In this document: positions 1-9,408 of the stretch, one piece after another | Position numbering within the stretch: the stretch's first letter is position 1 | How the letters are laid out: each line of letters starts with the position of its first letter | Source: Cudoniella acicularis | Lineage: Eukaryota > Ascomycota > Leotiomycetes > Helotiales > Helotiaceae | Direction: 5' to 3' | Assembly (NCBI GenBank): GCA_013054445.1 | Contig: JAAMPI010000994.1 | Coordinates: forward strand, 1-21,484 | DNA length: 21,484 nt | Program-made: the position numbers and the translations under genes | The notes under the pieces: model-generated | Database searches by the model: none | What the model saw: the letters and a program-made list of their open reading frames with translations, nothing else | Told to the model about the DNA's origin: nothing

Positions 1-250
1 TTTATTTTATCTTTATAGATATAATTATTTAAGTAATTAATAAAAATATAGTTTTTATTTTTAAACTTTTATTTATAAAAGTTATTAAAGATTTAATTTT
101 ATATGTAAATTATATATACTAAGTTTTATATTTAATTTAAGAGTATTAGCGAACTTTAAACTTTTTTTAAATTTTTTTATATTTACTTATATACATGTAC
201 AAAACTTATATTTAAAGTTTTAAATATTTATATTAAGTTTTGGTAGAGTT
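1..250. repeat. AT-saturated, RIP-like repeat remnant at window edge
   Basis: Almost only A and T, with dense TTTA, TATA and AAAT words and very few G or C, and no usable reading frame. GC content rises abruptly to that of the rest of the window after about position 255. In ascomycetes this pattern usually marks a transposon copy after repeat-induced point mutation (C to T on both strands). The element itself cannot be named because the window begins inside it. An AT-rich spacer that was never a transposon is the alternative. Confidence 0.6.
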
Positions 251-283
251 AAAAATGCTTTAAAATCGCGAATTTTGGTGTGA

Positions 284-325
284 AGGGTGGTCGGAATGGG
301 GGGGCGGTCGGAATAGGGGTGCACG
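284..325. repeat. Short degenerate repeat next to the AT-rich island
   Basis: The word GGTCGGAATRGGG occurs twice (near 290 and 307), separated by a G-run. The unit lies directly against the AT-rich island, where the terminal or subterminal repeats of a DNA transposon would be expected. No matching inverted end is visible because the other side lies outside the window, so assignment to a transposon end is inference. Confidence 0.3.
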
Positions 326-511
326 GACTTAGCTGATTGAGACTCGAGGAATTGTCCTTCTATTTGCAATGATATACACTAGATATTATCCCTGAACACT
401 AAGACCCCGCTCGAATCTTATTTACTTCCCAATGGGCGAAACACTGAACCCGATGATAGTTGTATTGGTCACCAAGAAGAAGATATGTATTTTGCTCTCT
501 TAGTAGCAAAC

Positions 512-3084
512 TCAAGGACTCGTCAAGTCCAAAAAGTCCAACTTCCTCACCACAAATCCCATATCATCATTCTCTGGTGTAGCCGCCTTGCTTCCCACAA
601 CTTCATCAACACCAACCCTCTCCGTTTTCTCACCCAGTTTCGAGGCCTTGTACTCCTGGTACCTTTTCCCAATCAAGCCCATAATATCCTTCTGCGGGCT
701 TCCAGGGTTCTCCTCCCGAATCTTCTTCATGTTCTCCTTCACGAAAACGTGATAATCGCCGATTTTTCCAGTGCCAGCTCTTGCTCTTGGTACCGGCTTT
801 GTCTGCGTAAGTTTGCATTTACAACTACCACATTGATGACGAGCGGGATCGATGCTTTTCGAGTGGCGCTTGAACTCGATACCACAATTCACGCATTCCC
901 AAATGTATTTGTAGTCTATGGAGTATGAATGCTTCGTCGTAACTTCTATCCCACGATGTCCAAAATGTCGCGAGCATTTGGCCGCCCAGGCTTTGAATTC
1001 CTTTCCGTGCGGGTTCGTCTTGATGTTACTGACCATGAAATTTGCCAGATGACAAAATTCATGTGCAATGACGTTCAACAAGCGGTCTTCATCGTCGATG
1101 ACTTTCTCGGCCAGCTCGATAGATGCGTGATGTCGATAGCTTGGTGGTGCTGCTTTGCCATCTGGTTGGGTCGTAGATTTAATGGTCTCGCGTTTCCAAT
1201 TTGCTCTACCAGCGGTAGTGTTGAGCTTCTTGCTCCACACTATTCTGACCCCTCCTGACGATGCTGCAAGCCTTGAGACCTGGCCGTTTGTGATGGTCTG
1301 ATCCAACTCTTGTAAAAACGCTTCAGCGAGTGCATGCTTCTTTTCCGAAAATGCTTTCTTGGCATCTCGTGCAATCCGATTTTGCTTAACTGGGCTCTTC
1401 TTAGTTGGAGAAAATAGCAGGGCGCCTTCAGACAAGTTGTTGTCTTTGTCGAGCTGCGGCTTTGGCCTTGGGTTTGGGGTCTTTTTTTGGAGAGTATTCG
1501 TCATTCCAGTTGTTGATCACCTCTTGACTCCAGAAACCGTCCATACTGGGTCGATGAGGAGTCGGTGGTATGCGTGGGAGTTTCTTTGGGAATACCAGAG
1601 TTCGAGGTTTTATCTCCGGGCTGCTGGGTGGTGCTGTAAATCGAAGCTCCTTAGATACCTTTCTCAATTTATTCTCTGAGGGTGAGCTGGCATTTTTTAG
1701 TAGACATAAATGATTAGTTTAAAATGGAGACCTACAAACGAAGCGTGAATGGATCTTCAATATCTGAGCTTGGGGCCACCAATTTCTTAGTTGCCTTGGG
1801 TACCTCTATTGATGGTTTGGTTTCTTTGGAATTATTGCCTCGTTTCTCGCTTCCTGAACCCCCTTTATTGAACTCTTGAAGTCCATCGACGGGCCCCAAT
1901 GCCTTCTGTGTTTTTCCAAGTAACTGGTTATCAGTGTTAAAGCTCTGCATATTTAGACTTTTGCTTGTTTTGCGCCCCTCAATTCTCGAAATCGACTTTT
2001 TTGGCCGAGCTTCTTCTCTAATTTTCCTCTTTGTCTGGGTCTTCAACCTTCCATTCAAATTACTTGAGTTTCTGCTTTTCGCCCTCGGTGCCATGCACAG
2101 ATCGTCCAGGTCATCTGATTCGTTCTGGCTATTGTTAATGATCAACTTCTTCATACAGAACTCGAGGTCGCTATCGGATGACTCTCTTCTCGATTTCCTC
2201 CTTCCTTGAATTAATTTGCGCGTTGATCGTGGTGCCGGTAAGTCAAGAAGTGACCCTTCTTCATCCAGGCAAGTGCTGTCGTTAACAACAAAACCCGACA
2301 ACCCATCCGAGTCCTCGAGCAAGCCTTTATCTTCATTATCCAAACCATCAATATGATTTGGTATCCTTTTAGCCTGTGCTGGATGAGCTGCATGTCTAGC
2401 CCTCCCTTGACCTCGTAGCTCGGTCGGTGATTCTCCTTCTACCGGTTCTAGGGATGGCTCTTTCCTTGATTGCTGCTTGGATCTCATGTGGAGAATTTCC
2501 ACATTATTATCAACAGTCTGTGCTAGCTTTGACTTAGTCTTTGTTGGTTCGCTCAAATCTTCTCCGTGGTCTGAATTCCGGGCCCGGGCTCTACTGCTCG
2601 GCTTCTGCTCCAGGAGTTCCGAAGAACTAGTTATCGCCATTGATTTCGATTCCAACTCATCAACCGAGAAGTTTTCAGCAAAATTAAGGATTGTGTTTTG
2701 CTGATTTCTTATCCTTTTGGAATGAGTCCGACTTTCTGTTTCCTCCTTTCCCTCGGGTCTCGGCCTCGACTTTTCTCCTAAAGGTTTCGATGAGCCAGTC
2801 GTCCTAGATATCGGCCGTAGCAAAGGATTCTCCGTCTTCTGATTTAGAACCCTCTTCATAGGCTTTTTTGGTTTTGTTTCCCCAGTGATACCTTTCTCCC
2901 TCTTTTCTGTCGCATCTGCTGCCAGTTTTGGGTTCGCTTCCGACGACTTTTCGTCTCGTGATTCCAACTTTCCGTCGAATCGATTTATTGACTTCGCCTT
3001 CACGCCGTTCTTCTTCGAACTAGCAAGAAGGGTTGCCAAATCCGGGAATTCGTCATCGCTATCCTCCATCACTACTCTCGCCAT
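512..3084 (-). CDS. GCNA-like SprT metalloprotease with zinc ribbon and HMG box, apparent frameshift
   Basis: Fungal relative of GCNA/ACRC, nuclear SprT-family proteases linked to clearance of DNA-protein crosslinks. Exon 1 is 3084-1736 and exon 2 is 1686-512. The 49-nt intron (1735-1687) has donor GTAGGT and branch CTAAT. About 840 aa if the shift below is bridged. Residues 1-450 are charged, low-complexity and Ser/Lys/Arg/Glu-rich, starting with an acidic MEDSDDEFPDL-type segment. The SprT domain carries HEFCH (residues 658-662, bases 1063-1049) and a third likely zinc ligand, His676. A Cys4 ribbon follows (C714, C717, C735, C738), then an HMG-box-like segment (about 758-805: YHVFVKENMK, then IMGLIGKRYQEYK). 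In exon 2 the upstream frame (WNDEYSPKK) and the protease frame overlap and join only if one A is dropped from the A7 run (T7 at 1482-1488 on +). I found no intron of suitable length and phase that repairs this. It is a sequencing error or a real lesion. Confidence 0.85.
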
Positions 3085-3740
3085 TGCTGGGTGTCGTTCC
3101 TGAGGGTTGGTTTAGATCATTTTGTAGCAACCGGGAGCGAGGTTGAGGTTTCTGTGGTTTTAATCGGTTGGCAGAGCAACCGTAACGCCAATTTGATATC
3201 AAGCGGCCACGTTACTCATTAGTAATGTTTAAGTTACTTCTACTGTCCGCAGCTTCTTGAAAAATTCCTTGAACACCAGACGCTGTTAATTTGTGGATTA
3301 TCTCGAACGTTACTAGTAGTGTTGCAAAATCTGCATTTCGTTCGTGGTGTATCCTTCCGCACCGGTCGAACAGCCTTTCTGCCTCCTCGATCTTTGTCAC
3401 AGCAATTAGAGTCATTTCACACAATTAAAGTATCAATGCTTCATGCAATAGTCTAAACAATGAAGTACAAATATTGGGAGTATCAATTGCACGGGTCTGC
3501 GAGACCTGCGAGTTACCAGGCAGGGTATTTTTCAAACATTCAAGTCGTGCTGTGCAATTAAGACCGAGTCTTCTATAGAGTTTTACGTAGAGGCACAGGA
3601 ACAAACACTCCAAATAAAAGTAAGTAAGGTGATGAACGGATAGGAACCTTTAAGAAATTTGTTACGTCGTTGGCCGCTTAATCGAAGCACACCGAAGACT
3701 CCCAATGGAGACAAATAATGCAGCCCTTCCAAAAATGCAT
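3085..3740. other. Intergenic: GCNA-like promoter and glucanosyltransferase 3' region
   Basis: Lies between two minus-strand genes, so it should hold the 3' UTR of the glucanosyltransferase (right part) and the promoter and leader of the GCNA-like gene (left part). Only short, compositionally random ORFs are present (at most about 70 codons). No RNA gene or repeat was seen. Confidence 0.5.
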
Positions 3741-5586
3741 TTACAACAAAATCATACCGGCTCCTGCCATACCTGCCACCAAAACATAAGCTCCAAGCTG
3801 TAAGAGACCAATATCCAACCGAGGCACGATTGTGGCGCCTGCTGCATTTGTCTTTGATGAGGTTGAAGAGCTTGACGAGCCACTGGAGGAGCCAGAGCCT
3901 GTACCAGTAGGCACAGTTGTGACAGTACCAGTTCCTGCAGATCCAGCCTGACTGAGCAAACTTTTGCATGTCGAGCTTGTTGAACCAGTCTGTATCTTGG
4001 CATTTCCGCCGAACGAACACGCCGTGGAAGCCTTGTTCTGACTTTGGTAGTATTGATCGAAAGCAAATGACAGCTGTTGATATGAAGAGCACATGGAGTA
4101 TGCACCATAAACACCAGTGGTACCGTTGGCGGCAATACCAGCACATGCGTTAGCGTCAAGGCCACAGACAGTGCTGAATAGGGTAGCAGTTTCGTTGCCA
4201 CTTAGTCCAGTGTTGGCAATGCAGGTAAGAGACGACACCATACAACTGCATACATCGGAGTTGGCGATCGGAGGGAGTGCGCTGGCCGCAGCCCATGCAG
4301 TGCCAGTTGCAGGGCAAGCCTGGGCGACAGTATTTGTAACAGTATAGTCTGAACTGAGCGTGCTACTAGGCGTGGCAGAGGCCAATTGATTTGAAAGGGC
4401 AGTGAAGTCTGGCAATTTACTGGCAGTGGTACCAGAGATCGAGACAAGTCCTGGGGAATCGTCAGTCAAAATTCAGGGAGGATTCAAAAATGCCACAAAC
4501 TCACCATAATCATTAGCTTCTTGGAAATACATGTAGACGATACCACCGGACCACACCCCGGTCATATTCTCGCCGTAAATGGCTTGGACTTCAGTAAATA
4601 GACGAGGTTGGACTGTGTTGCATCCATATTCGGCGAAGAAAGCAGGAACGGAGTAGTTGGCAAATTCCGCGGTTCTTTGATCGTAGCCTGAGAGGGTATA
4701 TGAGGAATCTCCACACCACGAGTAGATGTTGTAGCCCCAGAAATCGATAGAGTCGGCCGAGTCCCCACAGTTAAAGTAGTCAGCAAGGTTAATGCGGATG
4801 TTGGCGTCGTCATTGGTAGCATAGCCAACACCAATACTTCGGTAGTTCTTGGTCTTGATGTATGCTTTCATGTCACGAACTGCTGCCTTTACAAATGCAC
4901 TAGCATTTGTGTTGTTGACGTCGTTGGAGACCTCGTTACCGGCGAAGAATCCTAGAACGTTGGTGTAGTTTGCAAGAGCATCGACGACGCTAGCGTACGA
5001 GGCAAACAAATCGGTGTTCCATTCGGGCGAGTTCCGGTTGATGGAATCTGAAGGATTGGATAGATCTTGAATAAGATAAATGCCATTTTCTTGCAAGAGG
5101 GACATGCATGCAGAATGGTCGAGGGAAGAATTGATTGCATAGACACGAATAACGTTTGTTCCCAACTCTTTTAAGATAGGCACATCCCGCTGGCATCCCG
5201 CGGCATCGGCCAGAGGATCTGTGAAGGTGCCGTCTGTGGATGTTGTTCCATTTGAGCTAACATCCTGCTGATATGCAACACCTCGAATGAAGAACTCGGT
5301 GCCGTTCTCGTAGAAAAAGTGGGATCCCTGTAACCGTGGTATTAGCAGCTGGAGTTGGATGATGAATAGACATAATATTTCGGGGCTCCGTCGCGATAAT
5401 TCTGTAGTGAGCTCTCCAACGCGGTCTCCACCATTGGGCTTCAAGGAGGGATGGGAAAGGAGAGAAAGTCAATATGCAGAGTCATACCTTGATCACGATG
5501 GGTGGAAGATCTGCGGTGACAGATGTTGCGAAGAGAGCGCCGCTGAGCGCAGCTGCAGCGATGGAGGCAGCCCCAAATACCTTCAT
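3741..5586 (-). CDS. GPI-anchored 1,3-beta-glucanosyltransferase (GH72 with X8/CBM43 domain), Gel/Gas family
   Basis: Cuts an internal beta-1,3-glucan bond and transfers the new reducing end to another chain, elongating wall glucan outside the plasma membrane. Exons are 5586-5488, 5327-4505 and 4450-3741, giving 543 aa. Intron 1 (160 nt) starts GTATGA and ends TTACAG. Intron 2 (54 nt) starts GTGAGT, has branch CTGAC and ends CCCCAG. The start ATG opens a clean signal peptide (1-25, cut after SVTA). The GH72 core runs from about 33 to 325, with acid/base Glu165 in GNEVS and nucleophile Glu266 in FFAEYG. The X8 cysteine-rich module (about 353-455, CSCM...CIANTG...VCG) makes it a GH72+ enzyme like Gas1/Gel4. 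A Ser/Thr/Gly-rich stretch (478-507) precedes a possible omega site near N509-A511 and a hydrophobic tail (519-543), the standard GPI signal. It is divergent to FKS1. I recall A. fumigatus gel7 lying beside fks1, which would make this the gel7 ortholog, but I cannot verify that here. Confidence 0.95.
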
Positions 5587-6006
5587 GATGGCGGGTGGCT
5601 CGGGTAGAGATTGTTGAAGGATGGGCTAATGGTACGCGCACTGGAATAGAAATCGAATAATCCCACAAGGCGAATGTAGATGTGCCGTAGGCTCAATAAC
5701 CTGATGTTGTTTACGTTAGGAGTTGGGAGGTTGTCTGCGGCGGGTCAGGTCGTGATTGCCCAAACGTAGCAAAGCGAGGAGATGGAGTGACGGTGGTTGC
5801 TCGAGCCAGCTGCCTGCTCTTATCTGCCTTCGTATCAACGAGTGTTGTGAAAGAGTGTCGAGAAAATGGTCTTTTATTATTGTTGTGCGCAAGATGCGAG
5901 GAGGGAAAAGAGGGATACAAGAAACGACCGTGAAAGGCTCCTCGAGCTTGAAAAGACTCAAACAACGAGTGGCGCGCAGTTGGAATTGGCGTTTGAGGGT
6001 TGTCGG
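5587..6006 (-). promoter_or_regulatory. ATG-free 5' leader of the glucanosyltransferase gene
   Basis: On the minus (sense) strand the 420 nt upstream of the start codon contain no ATG, while the opposite strand has about nine. The sense strand is pyrimidine-rich, as is common in fungal promoters and leaders. Four sense-strand ATGs occur within about 40 nt just beyond position 6007, suggesting the transcript begins near there. The extent is inferred from the missing ATGs alone. Confidence 0.5.
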
Positions 6007-6094
6007 CATCAACTTGTGGCATGGTTGCATGGGCGCGGGCATGGCCTTCTAGCGCCTTCCCACTTCCACGCAAGCCTGATAAAGTGAAATTATT

Positions 6095-6099
6095 ATTGG
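6095..6099 (-). promoter_or_regulatory. CCAAT box upstream of the glucanosyltransferase leader
   Basis: CCAAT on the minus strand, about 90 nt upstream of the inferred transcription start near 6006. This is a usual distance for the fungal CCAAT-binding complex (HapB/C/E). A five-base match is weak by itself. Confidence 0.25.
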
Positions 6100-6518
6100 A
6101 TACTGGCGGAGACGGGCAGTGACACCACACCACGCTTCTGCGGAGTCTGCGCATTATATTTGCATCTAAATACCAGGTATGGAGCATCTCTAGCGTTGCA
6201 ATTCTGCTCATCTTTTGAACAAAAAAACTGGGTTTGGACTTGGCATTCGTCGCGACGCTTGATGTGTTTGTTCATGGTGTGTTCATTCCTCAACACCAGA
6301 TTCAAGGTCCTGCAGCGGCGCAGCACAGCCACGAAACCCGCTCGAGATCATTTTCAGGTACCGGCCGACCCATCAGCACGTGACTGGAATTGATTTCCAA
6401 TCCCAAGTCAGTGAAGTCACTTTTATTGTGCTTGTAGGTATTGAACTGCCATAGCTAGGGAGACTCCGATCACCTCTGCAGCCTACCGCAAAGGTTTACA
6501 AGGCTAGGTGTTGGCTGC

Positions 6519-7057
6519 ATGTCCTGTACAAAACTGCAGCATTGTTCACCATACGAAGGCTTTCACGAGAGTTATTATGAAATGGCCAGCCATATTGGGA
6601 CGGGTCGACGGATGCTCCAAAATATTGATCTCGATAGTCACGTCGAAGGGACAGAAGCACCAAACCATAGCTTTATCGGACCCTCTCATCATCGGAGTGA
6701 CATTTCTGGCTCGAGGAATGGTATTTTTAGCTCTTTACAATTCCCGGAACGCCGATTTGAATTCATCTTGATGAAGATGTATCAGACTCGTATCAGGTGT
6801 CGAATTGCGGCTCAGCGCCTCAGGATTAAAGCACAGGCGACTTCGAACAATTCGAAAGAAGCCGGTTGCTCCGAGAAGAAGAAACACCAATCTTCGATCC
6901 TGGACTCGGAACTGGAAATTCGGTGAGGGCGCTGAGGAGAGGTCTTGTTATTTGTACGCCCGCCTATGAGAAAATATTTTTGACATGCCCCTTTTCGCCA
7001 ATCTTGGATACAGTTTCTCACATTTCGATGTACTGTACCATATCGCTGATTCGGTAG
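6519..7057 (+). pseudogene. Possible bZIP transcription-factor relic
   Basis: A 135-codon ORF opens at ATG 6519 and closes at 6926. It contains RIRCRIAAQRLRIK (about 6790-6831), which fits the bZIP basic-region pattern N-x2-[SAQ]2-x-[RK]-x-R-x-[RK] at every fixed position except that Cys replaces the invariant Asn. In that frame no leucine zipper follows. The +2 frame continues directly with a charged, zipper-like FEQFERSRLLREEE and stays open to 7057, as expected if an indel broke the gene just after the basic region. The rest of the ORF has no recognisable domain. It could be chance similarity in intergenic DNA. It lies in the divergent gel/FKS1 region. Confidence 0.2.
6722..6730 (+). promoter_or_regulatory. 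Rlm1/RlmA-type MADS-box site candidate
   Basis: TATTTTTAG matches the cell-wall-integrity factor consensus TA(A/T)4TAG exactly. It lies in the intergenic region shared by two wall genes, about 1.1 kb upstream of the Gel start and 2.7 kb upstream of the FKS1 start. One nine-base AT-rich match in 3.8 kb may be chance. Confidence 0.25.
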
Positions 7058-8445
7058 GTTATCTTTTTGCCCCCTTTTCCGTAGGACCCGCTAAAATTGC
7101 TTCGGCCTGCTGAAGGCTTATCAACGCAATCCCCATTGCCGAATCATCTGTTGGAGACCGTGGCCTGTGATGTTTTTAGCCGATGACTAGAATGCCCCAG
7201 CTCGGAGAAAGGCGTTTATCACCGTTACCAGTATGCCACGGATGTCTGATAAGGATGTTTAAATCTATTTTGGGTATGATGTGCTCAATTTTCCTACTCT
7301 GATGGATTGCGCTAGGCAGATTGCAAATGATATGATTCCATTGCTTTTAAAGCTCACAACCTCGAATTCCGAAGATAACTGCTCTCTGTTGGAATAGATC
7401 GGAGTTGAATTACGGTAACTGAGGATGTAAAATTGGCTTCTCTTCTCGAGAACCTCATACAAAACGTCGGATCTGCCGAAAAGTGGCGCTCGAAAGACAT
7501 AAATAACTGATGGCAGGGATGCACGCTGACATCGTTTCCAACTCGTACTGTCGTACTGAGAGACACCTCTTCGGGGGACAAATGGCTAAATGACCCACCG
7601 CGACATGCAGACACGCGCTGTAAGGTACAGTCCCATTATTACCAAGATAGGTTTTATAACATGATTCTCCAGGAGGTCGTTGGATTTCAGAAAAATGGAA
7701 AGGAGGGAGGAGGGAGAATCAAAGACCCACGCTTGAAAGTCCAAATGAACCTCCAAATCTCAAACAAGCCAATTACAGGCGCTGTGATCGTCTTCTAACT
7801 GCCATGGGACTGGACAGAGCACAAGCTTACACGGTTCAGGCAATGAAAACCAGCCAGTCGTTATGTCGCTGCGGCATCGTGGACGATAACCAAGCGTCGT
7901 TTCCAACCTCCAAGCCCCCTTTCATTGGACGGAGGAAAGGGGCGGACTAAAATAATGCGCGATAAGAGCAAGGTAGAAAACGTCGACGTTAAAATTTAAA
8001 AAAGTAGAAAAAACTAGGCTTTCGGCCCATGGTGAGAGTCGATCCAAGGACCGCTGTAAATTTACTCCGTATGTAGGAGTGCTGCTCCTCAGTCCACAGC
8101 GGCCATCTCAACATTGGCATCGCATTCAAAATCCAAATGCCTATAATGATCCTTCTAAGCGCACGTAATGGGCATGACGTGGAGAGCGTATACCGTAGTC
8201 CACAATCATAATCTAGACAAGCTTAGATGTTGGAACTTGGATTCGCATCTGTTATGCGGTCATAAGTTTACGGAGTAGGGGATTTTCTACTGGGGCAGGA
8301 CCAAGGAAATCGCAAGTGCCACTGCCAGCAGTGAGATGCAAGCCCCTGAGTTTGTGAGGATGTGGTGGCCGTGGCGTTTTTGAATACCCCTGTTTAACGC
8401 CGGAGAAAAGGGGTCTGTAAGCTGTTGGTCGCTGTTGGTCTGATG
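7058..8445. other. Intergenic DNA, distal FKS1 upstream region
   Basis: Short ORFs on both strands with no recognisable domains and no splice-supported continuation. One inverted pair of 9-mers lies at 8063-8277. No tRNA, rRNA or tandem array was seen. Probably distal promoter of FKS1, unusually long for a fungal intergenic region. Confidence 0.45.
8063..8277. repeat. Inverted 9-mer pair bounding 215 bp, MITE-like candidate
   Basis: TACTCCGTA at 8063-8071 and its reverse complement TACGGAGTA at 8269-8277 bound 215 bp of non-coding DNA. Similarity beyond the 9-mers is weak and no clear target-site duplication was seen. It could be a small non-autonomous element or two copies of a common regulatory word. 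Confidence 0.2.
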
Positions 8446-9408
8446 TGAGGGGGCACCGAAGGCATTCAAGACCTAAGGAGAAGAACGACGTGCCCTTGAG
8501 CCCCTGAGCAGCTGGGCATTGCAGGTCGCAGCTCCCTGTCTGTTGATCTCTCGTGGTCCACAGATTCTAATTCTTGATTTTTTTGCTGGCTCCTGCACGG
8601 CGCGGTCCAAACATCCCCAATCCCAGCGCCCTGCGTGGCTTGCTAAGCCTGATCAAGCCCGCGACCTCCTTCATTCCAGGCGCAGCCCCTAAGCGACCGA
8701 AACTAGATTTCAGTGCAATTCACGCTCCGCTGCAGCCCACACCACCTCAGAGAGCGAGAAAACGCCCCCGATCCGTCCCCGTCCCTTCTTCTTTATCCTC
8801 ACTCCATCACCTTCAACGACTGCAGCTCCTGGATATCTGCCAGGTCTCTTGCTGTTTCGTTCTTCCAACTTGTGTGGTTTCTCTCGATCGATTCACATTC
8901 GTTCAACCACGCTGTATTGTACAAAATCCCTTCTGTACCGCACCGCATCGGGCCGTCTTGGACTTCAACACGAGGGGCGCCTTAATTTTCTAGTGTGCCT
9001 GCGAGAAGGGGCATCGTCCAAGCAACACGACACGCACCCAACCTCTTGCGTCCTAACTCTCAATCACCACGACAACATCCTCTTTCACCATCTTGTGGGA
9101 AGGAGCCATCGTTCGTTAACTTTGCATAATTCATAGATTGGCTGTCGCGCCTGTTCGCCAACATCACAACCTGTTCCTTTCAACGTTCGTTTCGGGACCC
9201 CCACAAACAGTTTCTCGACAGCTGCAATTCAACTACAATCCTTTGTCCATTAATCGTGCTTCCAATGTGCACATAACTGTGAGTTACGCCCCTTCGACAA
9301 TGAGCATTTTCTGTCTAGTATCTGGGTAGATACTACGACAGCCCCAAAGGTGAGGTCTTCCGAACAAGTGCTGATCTCAACTTCAGGTGATACTCTTTGC
9401 ACGCAATC
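8446..9408 (+). promoter_or_regulatory. Core promoter and long ATG-poor 5' leader of FKS1
   Basis: From 8446 to 9264 (819 nt) the plus strand has no ATG at all, while the opposite strand has about 15, and the plus strand is strongly C/T-rich. This fits a long transcribed leader kept free of upstream starts. The first ATGs come just before the gene. One opens a 3-codon uORF (9265-9276). The other opens a 9-codon uORF (9300-9329) lying inside a possible leader intron: donor GTGAGT at 9279, acceptor CTTCAG ending at 9386. The transcription start itself is not visible and could lie anywhere in the left half. Confidence 0.55.

Noticed and set aside
1428..1504. Second intron or -1 programmed frameshift to explain the GCNA-like frame change
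   Set aside because: The shift needed is +1. The nearest donor (GTCTGA) with the CCCAG acceptor gives 44 nt, which has the wrong phase, and larger introns would remove the SMDGFW...WNDEYSP segment, which looks like real coding sequence.
5711..6211. 166-codon minus-strand ORF upstream of the Gel gene
   Set aside because: Lies in the pyrimidine-rich leader and promoter. Composition follows the base skew, no domain is visible, and most of its length lacks internal ATGs, like a leader.
6866..7057. Methyltransferase-like DPGLGTGN motif
   Set aside because: An isolated glycine motif with none of the surrounding methyltransferase fold. Better explained as part of the possible bZIP relic or chance.
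8574..8993. 139-codon plus-strand ORF upstream of FKS1
   Set aside because: Opens with TTG and has no ATG. It sits in the C/T-rich leader and its Pro/Ser/Arg content follows from that base skew.
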